Origin: VFKU01 sp964620045
GTDB taxonomy: Bacteria; Hydrogenedentota; Hydrogenedentia; Hydrogenedentales; GCA-2746185
DNA length: 34,365 bases
Assembly: GCA_964620045.1 (NCBI GenBank)
Contig: CAZUJL010000036.1
Coordinates: forward strand, 1 to 34,365
Direction of reading: 5' to 3'
Below the pieces are notes generated by a model. It was not told the origin of the DNA, searched no databases, and saw only the letters and a program-made list of their open reading frames with translations. Shown in pieces: positions 15,607-22,848 of this stretch (within the stretch, counting starts at the first letter, position 1; each line of letters opens with the position of its first letter). The position numbers and the translations under genes were made by a program.

Positions 15607-16575
15607 CTAATTCTTCGCGGATTTCGCCGCGGCGACTTCCGCCGCGGCCGCATCGCCCACCGTGCGCACGAACAGCTCTTCGAGCGTCTCGCGGCGCGGG
15701 GCAACATTGTGAATGCGCAAATCATGCTGACGGCACAGGTCCATCGCATGGTAAATCGACATCGACGCCGGCGCGCGCAGCAGCACCCGGCCCTTCACAC
15801 GGTCTTCCATTTGCACACCCGCGGCTTGTAGCTTGTCCGCCGCCTGCGCCGGGACGCTTTCGACTTCAATCGTGAGGTCGCGATCGGTCAGCAACTCATT
15901 CAGCGTGCCTTCCACCTGCATCTTGCCACGGTACAAAATCGCCACGCGGTTGCTGATCAGCTCCACTTCCGACAACTCGTGGCTGGAAATCAGCAGGGAT
16001 TTGCCCTCATCGCGCAAGTTCGCGAGGATATCGCGCATTTCCTTGCGCGCCAGCGGATCCAGACCCGTGGTGGGCTCGTCGAGAATCAGCAGGTCCGGAT
16101 CGCCGAGCAGCGCCTGCGCCAAACCGATGCGCTGCCGCATCCCCTTCGAGTATCCGCGCAGCAGACGCGTGCGCGCATATTCCATGCGCACGACATCGAG
16201 CACGCGATTGATACGGTCTTCGAGTTCCTTGCCACCGAGACCGTACAGCTTGCCGTAGTACCGCAGGATTTCCTCACCCTTCAGGAATTCCGGGTAGTAC
16301 GCGCCTTCGGGCAGATACCCAATCCGCCGGCGCACTTCGGGCGAGCCAATGTCTTCGCGGCCCATGATCTTGATCGCACCCGAAGTCGGGAAGATCAACC
16401 CAAGCAGCATTTTGATCGTCGTCGTCTTGCCCGATCCGTTCGGTCCGAGGTAGCCAAAGATTTCGCCGGGCTCGACGCGGAAGGTCACGCCTTGCAGCGC
16501 GTGGACGTCTTGCCCGGAGAACCAGCCGCCCTCGTAGGTCTTCGTGAGTTGTTCTGCTTCAATGACTGCGGTCAC
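15607..16575 (-). CDS. ABC-2-type transporter ATP-binding protein
   Basis: A 322-residue cytoplasmic ATPase starting at GTG, with AGGAAGGGA as ribosome binding site. Walker A is GPNGSGKT (44-51), the Q-loop region reads GYLPEGAYYPEFL, the signature is YSKGMRQRIGLAQAL, Walker B is LLILDEPTTGLDP and the H-loop is SSHELSEVE. Residues from about 225 on form the extra C-terminal domain common in ATPases of drug and polysaccharide exporters. The final tail (DAAAAEVAAAKSAKN) is Ala-rich. It energises the permease encoded next. As first gene of the operon it is preceded by a good promoter candidate about 120 bp upstream. Confidence 0.96.
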   Translation of the reverse strand: MTAVIEAEQLTKTYEGGWFSGQDVHALQGVTFRVEPGEIFGYLGPNGSGKTTTIKMLLGLIFPTSGAIKIMGREDIGSPEVRRRIGYLPEGAYYPEFLKGEEILRYYGKLYGLGGKELEDRINRVLDVVRMEYARTRLLRGYSKGMRQRIGLAQALLGDPDLLILDEPTTGLDPLARKEMRDILANLRDEGKSLLISSHELSEVELISNRVAILYRGKMQVEGTLNELLTDRDLTIEVESVPAQAADKLQAAGVQMEDRVKGRVLLRAPASMSIYHAMDLCRQHDLRIHNVAPRRETLEELFVRTVGDAAAAEVAAAKSAKN

Positions 16576-16696
16576 GCGGGATCCCTTCCTGGCCGTTAAG
16601 GTGGGTCATTTCACGGGAGGGCGATTTCACACTACGTGCACTGCCATCCAATCATTGCCCGGACCGCACCATGCGGCCACAGTGCAACGACCAAAC

Positions 16697-16726
16697 ATGG
16701 TAACAAAGCCTCCGTTTTTTAGTCAA
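16697..16726 (-). promoter_or_regulatory. Candidate sigma-70 promoter of the ABC/TPR/ligase operon
   Basis: On the minus strand TTGACT (16726-16721) and TACCAT (16702-16697) are separated by 18 bases. TTGACT matches five of six -35 consensus bases and the -10 box four of six. The spacer begins with an A tract. Transcription would start near 16690, giving a leader of about 115 bases before the GTG at 16575. Confidence 0.5.
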
Positions 16727-16766
16727 CGCTTGCACGGCGCATGTTGCCGCGTCCCAAGCCTTTAGC

Positions 16767-16783
16767 GTTAGCATTTTGCTAAC
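16767..16783. promoter_or_regulatory. Short hairpin/operator-like inverted repeat
   Basis: GTTAGC (16767-16772) and GCTAAC (16778-16783) form a 6-bp inverted repeat around ATTTT. It lies 71 bp upstream of the AI-2E transporter start, in the spacer between the two divergent genes. It could be a regulator site; no clear plus-strand promoter is visible around it. Confidence 0.25.
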
Positions 16784-16854
16784 CCGTGGGCTTGTGGGCC
16801 GACTGGGCCACTGTGCTAGAGTGCGGCCTATTCCCGCCGCCGGAGACACCGCTC

Positions 16855-18279
16855 ATGACCGAGCAGTCGGTCCTCAAAAACCGCTGGGTACGCGCCGCCC
16901 TCGCATTACTCATCTTTTGCGCCGTCGTTGTGCTCGCGTGGTTGCTCAGCCCTGTTCTGGTGCCGCTCTTCTTCGCGTTCATTGCCGCCTACGTGCTCGA
17001 TCCCGTCGTGGACTACTTCGAGAAGCGCGGCGTGCGCCGCATGATCACCACGCTGGCGCTCGCCCTGCTCGGCCTTGGCATTGTCATCTCCATCCCGCTC
17101 TATCTTGTCACCGGTGTCGCACGCGAGTCGCAGGATCTGATTCAGATCGCCCAAGAACGCATGCGGGACGTCAAGAAACCGGGCCAGCCTACGATCATGA
17201 ACGAATGGCTGCACAAGCTGCCGCTCGATGAATTGGTCGAGGCACTCGGTTGGGCCCCACAGCCCGGCGAACCCGGCGGGCCTGAACTCGTGAGCACTGC
17301 GGCGCCGGCCAGCCCCGATGTCGATGCGCCGCCCCTGCCGGAGCCTGAACCAACCGCGCCCGAAGAATCACCCACGGCCGAGGCGACAACCGCCGCAGCC
17401 AACGACGAGACCGCCGTAGACGCATCGACATCCGGCGAAGAATCTCCGGCGGAAACCGAGATTGCGGCCGAGCCCGTTAAAAATCCGCTGCCGCCCTATG
17501 ACCCGTTGGCCGTGATCCTGGAGCGCATCGGCACGCGTATCCAGGAAGATTCCGTAGATTGGCTGAAAAGCTACGGTCAGCGCGTGTTTAAGCTGGGCAC
17601 CACGGCCTCCACCAACGTCGCCGGTGTTATGGCAACCGCCGCCGGCACGGCCATCAGCGTATTTCTTGCCATCGGTAATTTCGTGCTCTTTGCCTTTGTG
17701 GCCGGGTATCTCCTGCGCGACTACGACCGCATCATCGCCGCCGCCAATGAGTTGATCCCGGAACATCGCCGCGGGCGTGTGCGCTCGATCATGGAAAGAA
17801 TCGACGGTCAGCTCCGCGGGTTCATGCGCGGGCAGGCGCTCGTCTGTCTGTTCCTTGCCACGGTCTACGCCATCGGCCTCTCGATCGCGCAGGTGCCGTT
17901 CGGATTCGTCATCGGCATCCTCGGTGGCGCGGCCAGCTTCGTGCCCTATCTCGGCATCAGCCTCACCATCGTACCGTCCGTCGTCCTCTGCATTGTCCAG
18001 CAGGGCGGCGTCGATTGGCATCTGCTCGTCGTCGCGGGCACCTTCGCCTTCGGCCAGATGATGGAGTCCACCGTCATCACGCCCAAAGTGGTCGGCGAAC
18101 AAGTCGGCCTCGGGCCGGTGTGGGTGATTCTGGCGATTCTCGTGTTCGGAAATGCGCTCGGCCTGCTGGGATTGCTCATGGCCGTGCCGATCGCGGCCAG
18201 TCTCAAAGTCTTGATCGCCGAAGGCATCGTGGAATACAAAAAATCGAAGTTCTACCGCGGCACGGCCCAATCAGGGTAG
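16855..18279 (+). CDS. AI-2E family transporter (TqsA/PerM-like)
   Basis: The ATG at 16855, with CGGAGA 8 bases upstream, gives 474 residues. Two N-terminal membrane helices (about 12-50) and a third (65-87) are followed by an extracytoplasmic region, then the typical second half: GYLLRDYDRI, the amphipathic stretch LRGFMRGQALVCLFLATVYAIGL, GILGGAASFVPYLG and the final pore helices with ESTVITPKVVGEQVGLGPVWVILAIL and LGLLGLLMAVPIAASLKVL. Members export autoinducer-2 or act as ion antiporters; the substrate cannot be told. The extracytoplasmic loop carries an insert of about 80 residues (about 132-214) rich in Pro, Glu, Ala and Thr, absent from the family core. It is a single gene, 13 bp from the convergent pssA. 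Confidence 0.93.
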   Translation: MTEQSVLKNRWVRAALALLIFCAVVVLAWLLSPVLVPLFFAFIAAYVLDPVVDYFEKRGVRRMITTLALALLGLGIVISIPLYLVTGVARESQDLIQIAQERMRDVKKPGQPTIMNEWLHKLPLDELVEALGWAPQPGEPGGPELVSTAAPASPDVDAPPLPEPEPTAPEESPTAEATTAAANDETAVDASTSGEESPAETEIAAEPVKNPLPPYDPLAVILERIGTRIQEDSVDWLKSYGQRVFKLGTTASTNVAGVMATAAGTAISVFLAIGNFVLFAFVAGYLLRDYDRIIAAANELIPEHRRGRVRSIMERIDGQLRGFMRGQALVCLFLATVYAIGLSIAQVPFGFVIGILGGAASFVPYLGISLTIVPSVVLCIVQQGGVDWHLLVVAGTFAFGQMMESTVITPKVVGEQVGLGPVWVILAILVFGNALGLLGLLMAVPIAASLKVLIAEGIVEYKKSKFYRGTAQSG

Positions 18280-18292
18280 GGGTTGTCGAAAA

Positions 18293-19183
18293 TTACTTGC
18301 CCGCTTCCGGCGTCGTCGGCTGCGCGGGGTGCCGCGGCTCTTCGGGGCGCACGCTGCGCCGGCGCGTGACCAGCGCCACCGCCTCGTTCACCAGACCAAA
18401 CGAGACATACAGAATGCCGAAGGGCAGAAAAATGATCGCGGCCGAGTTGTAGTGCAGCGCGTAGTTCAGCGCCGCGATGGCGCCCGCGCACAGCACCAAC
18501 ACACGAAACGCCGGGCGCGGCGCGAGAATGAACATCCGCGTGCTCTTCTTTGGATAGCGCACGTTGCTCACCATCAGGAACGCCAGGAACACCGTCACCG
18601 GCCCGAGCGTCCAATACGCCACGTCAATCTGGAAGTATTGGCAAAAAAGCACGAAGGACGCGATTGTGCCCGCAGCCGCCGGCGAAGGAAGCCCGATGAA
18701 GATGTCCTGCCGGCCGGCCTGAAATGCGTTGTACCGCGCGAGCCGCAGCGCCGCGCACACAACATAGACAATCGCCACCATGCTGCCCGCCGGCACAAGG
18801 AACTCGCGCTTCTGACCACCGACTTCGTCAAGATACGCATTGAAAATCAGCACCGCCGGCGCGACACCGAAGGAAACCATGTCGGAGAGGCTGTCGAGTT
18901 CCTTGCCGAAGTCAGACACGCTCTTCGTCATGCGGGCGACCGTGCCGTCCAGCATGTCGAACACGATCGCGGCAATGATCCAATAGGCCGCCCAGTCGTA
19001 TTGCCCGCGGATGCCCCAGAAGATACTGGCTACGCCGCAATACAGCGCCAGCGTGGTGACAATGCTCGCCGCGACGTTGATCGGCATGCGCCGGCGGTTG
19101 CGCCGCCGCCACGTGCGCGAAAATCGTTTCTTTTCTTCACGGCTCAATTCGCTCACAACGGGCCACCACGCTCGCGCCGCCAT
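18293..19183 (-). CDS. pssA: CDP-diacylglycerol--serine O-phosphatidyltransferase
   Basis: A 296-residue integral membrane enzyme with the CDP-alcohol phosphatidyltransferase motif intact: Asp76, Asp79-Gly80, Ala83-Arg84, Gly93, Asp97 and Asp101 within DMLDGTVARM to SLSDM. It makes phosphatidylserine from CDP-diacylglycerol and serine, the step before Psd. About eight membrane helices are visible and the N-terminus is very basic (RRRNRRR). The start is uncertain: ATG at 19183 with a close AAGG overlaps psd by 47 bases, whereas GTG at 19156 overlaps by 20 bases but lacks a ribosome binding site. Both ends of the region read cleanly. The C-terminal tail is polar and Pro-rich. It is last in the radC-psd-pssA operon. 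Confidence 0.94.
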   Translation of the reverse strand: MAARAWWPVVSELSREEKKRFSRTWRRRNRRRMPINVAASIVTTLALYCGVASIFWGIRGQYDWAAYWIIAAIVFDMLDGTVARMTKSVSDFGKELDSLSDMVSFGVAPAVLIFNAYLDEVGGQKREFLVPAGSMVAIVYVVCAALRLARYNAFQAGRQDIFIGLPSPAAAGTIASFVLFCQYFQIDVAYWTLGPVTVFLAFLMVSNVRYPKKSTRMFILAPRPAFRVLVLCAGAIAALNYALHYNSAAIIFLPFGILYVSFGLVNEAVALVTRRRSVRPEEPRHPAQPTTPEAGK

Positions 19184-19799
19184 TCACCTTGGCCCCCACC
19201 CGCACGAGCACTTCGGCGGAGGGCGGCAGATACAGTTCCGTGCGCGATCCAAAGCGGATCATACCAAATCTTTCGCCTTTGAGCAGCGTTTCGCCCCTCT
19301 GCGCGGGACAGATAATCCGCCGCGCAATCAGGCCCGCAACCTGGCGCACCGTCATCGGGCCGTGAGGCGTCTGCAGCCACAGCGTGTTCGCCTCGTTCAC
19401 TTCACCCGAATCCGCCGCCATGGCGCTTTTGAACAGGCCCTTTTTGTATCCAACATTGGTAATGGTGGCGTCCGCCGGGGTGCGGTTTACGTGCACGTTG
19501 AATACGTTTAGAAATATCGAAATCCGGATGCAGCGACCCGTGTACCACGGGGTATCGTCCAGCGTTTCCACCGACGTCACCACGCCATCCGCGGGGCTCA
19601 CCACGTCGCGTGGCGACGGCGAAATCATCCGCTGCGGATCGCGAAAAAAGTTAAGCGCGAACAGCCCAGGAACCAGCGCGAAAAGTCCCCACGCGCCATG
19701 CCCCGCTGTGTACGCCCACAAGGCCACGCCCACGCCGATTACCAACGCCGGTACATAAAACGGCGCGCCGATTTTCCACCCGCTGATTTTTGCCTTCAC
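19137..19799 (-). CDS. psd: Phosphatidylserine decarboxylase proenzyme (short form)
   Basis: A 220-residue proenzyme starting at GTG, which overlaps the radC stop as GTGA. Two membrane helices lie near the N-terminus (about 11-32, 35-51). The self-cleavage site is RFGSR (182-186), predicted to cut between Gly184 and Ser185, so Ser185 becomes the pyruvoyl group of the small alpha chain. Asp71 (SPADG) and His103 (NVHVNR) match the Asp and His of the cleavage triad. FGSR in place of LGST marks the compact type related to archaeal-style decarboxylases. It converts phosphatidylserine to phosphatidylethanolamine at the inner membrane. Position next to pssA fits one pathway. Confidence 0.95.
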   Translation of the reverse strand: MKAKISGWKIGAPFYVPALVIGVGVALWAYTAGHGAWGLFALVPGLFALNFFRDPQRMISPSPRDVVSPADGVVTSVETLDDTPWYTGRCIRISIFLNVFNVHVNRTPADATITNVGYKKGLFKSAMAADSGEVNEANTLWLQTPHGPMTVRQVAGLIARRIICPAQRGETLLKGERFGMIRFGSRTELYLPPSAEVLVRVGAKVNGGASVVARCERIEP

Positions 19800-20512
19800 A
19801 GTAGTCCTCGATCTTTAAGGCTTACGTATCGTCCGTCCCCGAAGATTACATGATCGAGCATCCGCACCCCCACCAGCGCCCCCGCCTCCACCAGCCGCTC
19901 GGTCAGCGCGAGGTCGTCGCGGCTGGGCTCGGGATCGCCGCTGGGATGGTTGTGGCAACAGATTACGCCGCTCGCACCCTCGCGCACGGCCTGGCGAAAC
20001 ACGTCGCGCGGGGCCGCCAGCGTGCCATCCAGCCCGCCGTGCGAAATATCGCGCACGCTCATGACTTCATTTTTGGTGGTCAGCAGCACGCACTTGAATA
20101 CTTCGTGCTCGTAGTCCTTGTACCGCACCATGAGCAGCTTCGCGATGTCTTCGGCCCCACGGATCCGCGGCCGGGCCGATTGCGAAAACGCCGCCAGCCG
20201 CTTGCCCAGTTCCAGCGCCGCCTTCACCTCGATGGCCTTCACCCGCCCAATGCCCTGCACTTCCTGCAGCTCGGCCAGCGAAGCCCGCGCCAGCGCGCGC
20301 ACGCCGCCAAATCGTTGCACCAGCGCATCCGCCAGCGCCACGGCACCCTGCGTGCGCGTGCCCGTGCGAAACAAAATCGCGAGCAACTCCGCATCGCGCA
20401 GCGCCTCGGGCCCAAGCTGCTCGAGCCGCTCGCGCGGGCGCTCCTCCTCCGGCATTTCGCGCACAGCGTTCGAAACCAGCGCCGCGCCCGGCACCGCGTC
20501 CAGCGTCTGCAT
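19796..20512 (-). CDS. radC: RadC/UPF0758 family JAB-domain protein
   Basis: From the ATG at 20512 (after a GGGAGG-rich ribosome binding site) the protein has 238 residues. The N-terminal helix-hairpin-helix part (about 25-105, with ELQEVQGIGRVKAIEVKAAL) precedes a JAMM metalloprotease-like domain with HNHPSGDPEPSRDD (His187, His189, Ser197, Asp200) and the conserved RDISHGGLDGTLAAPRDVFR. Despite the historical name, a role in DNA repair was not borne out and the function remains unclear; in other bacteria it is implicated in transformation or mobile elements. Here it overlaps psd by GTGA and so is probably co-expressed with phospholipid synthesis. Confidence 0.95.
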   Translation of the reverse strand: MQTLDAVPGAALVSNAVREMPEEERPRERLEQLGPEALRDAELLAILFRTGTRTQGAVALADALVQRFGGVRALARASLAELQEVQGIGRVKAIEVKAALELGKRLAAFSQSARPRIRGAEDIAKLLMVRYKDYEHEVFKCVLLTTKNEVMSVRDISHGGLDGTLAAPRDVFRQAVREGASGVICCHNHPSGDPEPSRDDLALTERLVEAGALVGVRMLDHVIFGDGRYVSLKDRGLL

Positions 20513-20577
20513 GCGTCCCCCTCCCTCGGCACAAAACACACCCACGTGCTAGAGACGCTCCCTACACCCCTTTTCTT

Positions 20578-21420
20578 TCACCCCACCCAAATCCCGCACG
20601 CGATCCGCGGAATTCCAGCCAAATCATTGATTATTTTAATGGAGCTAAAGCCTGCTCCTGCCAACAACGCGCGCACCTTCTCCGCCTGCCCCTGCCCCAT
20701 TTCCAAGGCCAGCAGGCCGCCGGGCCGCAGGTATCGCGGCGCTTGCGACACGATCCGCCAGATGCAATCCAGCCCCTCCGGGCCGGACACCAGCGCACAC
20801 GGGTCTTCATACTTCCGAATCGTGTCCGACAGGCCCTCCCACTCGCCTTCAGCCACATACGGCGGGTTCGCACAGATCGCATCGAACATCGATTCGCCAG
20901 GCGACAGCGCGGCAAACAGATCGCCTTCGACTACGCTCACGCGATCAGCCAGAGCATGCTGCGCCACATTGCGGCGCGCCAGCGCCACTGCCGCAGGATT
21001 AATGTCCGCAGCCACCACAGTGGCGCGCGGCGCATTCTTCGCAATCGCCAATGCTACGCAGCCCGTGCCCGTGCACAAATCCAGCACGCGCACCGATCGG
21101 TCGCCGATGAACGCCAGCACAGCCTCCACCAAATGCTCCGTCTCCGGCCGCGGCACAAGCATCGGCGGCTCGACCGCCAGCTCGATCGAAAAAAACTCCC
21201 ACGTGCCGAGGATATAGGCAATCGGTTCGCCCGCAAGTCGCCGCGCGAGACAGCCCTCGAAAACCTTCGCGTCGATCGCGTCGGGGCGTCGCGCGAATAA
21301 TTGCCCGCGCGTCGTCTTTAGCGCATGGGCCAGCAGCAATTCAGCATCTAATCTTGGAGAATCGCTCGCCTGCGCCAACCGCGCCTCTGCGTCTTGTAAC
21401 GCTTCGGCCACGGTCGGCAT
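20578..21420 (-). CDS. prmC: Peptide chain release factor N5-glutamine methyltransferase
   Basis: A 280-residue protein of normal family length. The N-terminal helical domain (1-85) recognises the release factor; the class I methyltransferase domain follows with the SAM-binding LDLCTGTG (113-120), ADINPAAVALARRN and the catalytic NPPY (185-188). It methylates the Gln of the GGQ motif in release factors, which raises termination efficiency. It lies 12 bases downstream of prfA, its substrate gene, with only a weak ribosome binding site, so translation is probably coupled. Confidence 0.96.
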   Translation of the reverse strand: MPTVAEALQDAEARLAQASDSPRLDAELLLAHALKTTRGQLFARRPDAIDAKVFEGCLARRLAGEPIAYILGTWEFFSIELAVEPPMLVPRPETEHLVEAVLAFIGDRSVRVLDLCTGTGCVALAIAKNAPRATVVAADINPAAVALARRNVAQHALADRVSVVEGDLFAALSPGESMFDAICANPPYVAEGEWEGLSDTIRKYEDPCALVSGPEGLDCIWRIVSQAPRYLRPGGLLALEMGQGQAEKVRALLAGAGFSSIKIINDLAGIPRIACGIWVG

Positions 21421-21432
21421 CGTCGGCCCGGC

Positions 21433-22509
21433 TCAGGCTTCGGCGAGCATGGCGGCGCGATCGGCCGCGATCAGCGCGTCGATGAGTTCATGGAAGTCGC
21501 CATCGATCACCACTTCGAGGCGATACAGCGTCAGGTTGATCCGGTGATCGGTCACGCGGTTCTGCGGAAAGTTATAGGTGCGGATGCGCTCGCTGCGATC
21601 GCCGCTGCCCACCTGCCCCTTGCGGTTGGCCGAGCGCTTGGCGTCTTCCTCGGCCTGCATCTGCGCGAGCAAGCGCGCCTTCAAAATCATCAAGGCCTTC
21701 GCTTTGTTCTTGTGTTGCGATTTTTCGTCCTGACACGTCACCACGAGGCCGCTGGGCTTGTGCGTCACGCGCACGGCCGAGTCGGTCGTGTTCACGCTTT
21801 GCCCACCAGGGCCAGAGGAACGGTACACGTCGAACTGGAGATCTTTTTCTTCGATCTTGAGGTCAACGTCCTCGGCTTCCGGCAGCACGGCCACGGTGAC
21901 GGCCGAAGTATGAATGCGGCCCTGTGTTTCGGTGTCGGGCACGCGCTGCACGCGGTGCACGCCGCCCTCAAACTTCATCTGGCTAAACACGTTTTCGCCC
22001 GAGAGCTTGAAGATAATTTCCTTGAGCCCGCCGAGGCCTGTCTCGCTGGAGGAAAGAATCTCCACGCGCCAGCCCTTGCGCTCGGAAAAGCGCGCGTACG
22101 CGCGGTACAGGTCGGCGCAGAACAGCGCGGCCTCGTCGCCCCCCGTGCCCGCGCGAATTTCCACGATCGTGTTCTTCGCGTCGTTCGGGTCTTTGGGCAA
22201 CAGCAGGATCTTGAGCGCTTCTTCGTGCTCGAGTAACGCCGGCTCAAGCGCGGTCTTTTCTTCCTGCGCCATCGCCACCAGATCGGCGTCGGTTTCCTCG
22301 GCCAGCAGGGCAACCGCTTCGGCCATGCGTTGCTCGTCGCGCTCAAACACGCGCATCCGCTCAACGATGGGAGTCAGATCGGAATGCGCCTTGGCCGCCT
22401 CGCGAAACGCGGAGGGTTTCGACGCAACTTCGGGATCGGCCATGCGCTCGGCCAGCCGCCCGTGCTCCGCCGCAATATCGCGGAGCTTCTGCCGCATCAG
22501 CGGCTCCAT
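21433..22509 (-). CDS. prfA: Peptide chain release factor 1
   Basis: A 358-residue protein, close to the usual 360. Domain 1 is a helical hairpin (1-105). Stop codon recognition of the RF1 type is shown by Pro191-x-Thr193 in RVPDTETQGRIH. The catalytic GGQ is at 235-237 in SSGPGGQSVNTTDSAVR. RKGQVGSGDRSERIRTYNFPQNRVTDHR completes the family pattern near the C-terminus. It reads UAA and UAG and releases the peptide on the ribosome. The start lies 12 bases after rpmE, in a GC-rich spacer containing the palindrome GCGGGCCCGC and no clear ribosome binding site. Confidence 0.97.
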   Translation of the reverse strand: MEPLMRQKLRDIAAEHGRLAERMADPEVASKPSAFREAAKAHSDLTPIVERMRVFERDEQRMAEAVALLAEETDADLVAMAQEEKTALEPALLEHEEALKILLLPKDPNDAKNTIVEIRAGTGGDEAALFCADLYRAYARFSERKGWRVEILSSSETGLGGLKEIIFKLSGENVFSQMKFEGGVHRVQRVPDTETQGRIHTSAVTVAVLPEAEDVDLKIEEKDLQFDVYRSSGPGGQSVNTTDSAVRVTHKPSGLVVTCQDEKSQHKNKAKALMILKARLLAQMQAEEDAKRSANRKGQVGSGDRSERIRTYNFPQNRVTDHRINLTLYRLEVVIDGDFHELIDALIAADRAAMLAEA

Positions 22510-22521
22510 GCGCGGGCCCGC

Positions 22522-22731
22522 CTACTTCGAAGCGGTCTTGCCGTACTTCTTCCGGAAGCGTTCGACGCGACCTTCGGTGTCGATGAACTTCTGCTTGCCC
22601 GTGAAGAAGGGATGGCAGTTTGAGCAGATTTCGACGTGGATTTCCGGCTTCGTCGATCGCGTCTTGATCACATTGCCGCACGCGCACTTGATGTCGCACG
22701 CCACGTATTCGGGATGAATGTCTTTCTTCAC
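22522..22731 (-). CDS. rpmE: 50S ribosomal protein L31, zinc-binding type
   Basis: Starting at the GTG at 22731, after AGGAG, the protein has 69 residues. It begins VKKDIHPEY, the normal L31 start; the longer open frame upstream adds residues foreign to the family. Zinc ligands are the two pairs Cys-Ala-Cys (KCACGN) and Cys-x-x-Cys (CSNCHP). HPFFTGKQKFIDTEGRVERFRKKYG is the conserved C-terminal half. It is first in the rpmE-prfA-prmC operon and is preceded by a promoter candidate. Confidence 0.96.
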   Translation of the reverse strand: MKKDIHPEYVACDIKCACGNVIKTRSTKPEIHVEICSNCHPFFTGKQKFIDTEGRVERFRKKYGKTASK

Positions 22732-22800
22732 GTTCAGGCTCCTGCCGGCGCGCGCATTACCCGGCGCGCCGTTCAAAAATCGCGGTCAAAACAGCGTGCA

Positions 22801-22830
22801 AGCATAGCACGCAGCGGATACCCCCGGCAA
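22801..22830 (-). promoter_or_regulatory. Candidate promoter of rpmE-prfA-prmC
   Basis: On the minus strand TTGCCG (22830-22825) and TATGCT (22806-22801) are spaced by 18 bases. Transcription would start near 22794, giving a leader of about 63 bases before rpmE. It lies in the 117-bp gap after leuA, which reads the same way, so read-through from leuA is also possible. Confidence 0.45.
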
Positions 22831-22848
22831 ATTCCGCACGGCGCGCGC

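Noticed and set aside
19850..21217. 455-codon plus-strand open frame
   Set aside because: Antisense to radC and prmC, whose catalytic motifs are intact on the minus strand.
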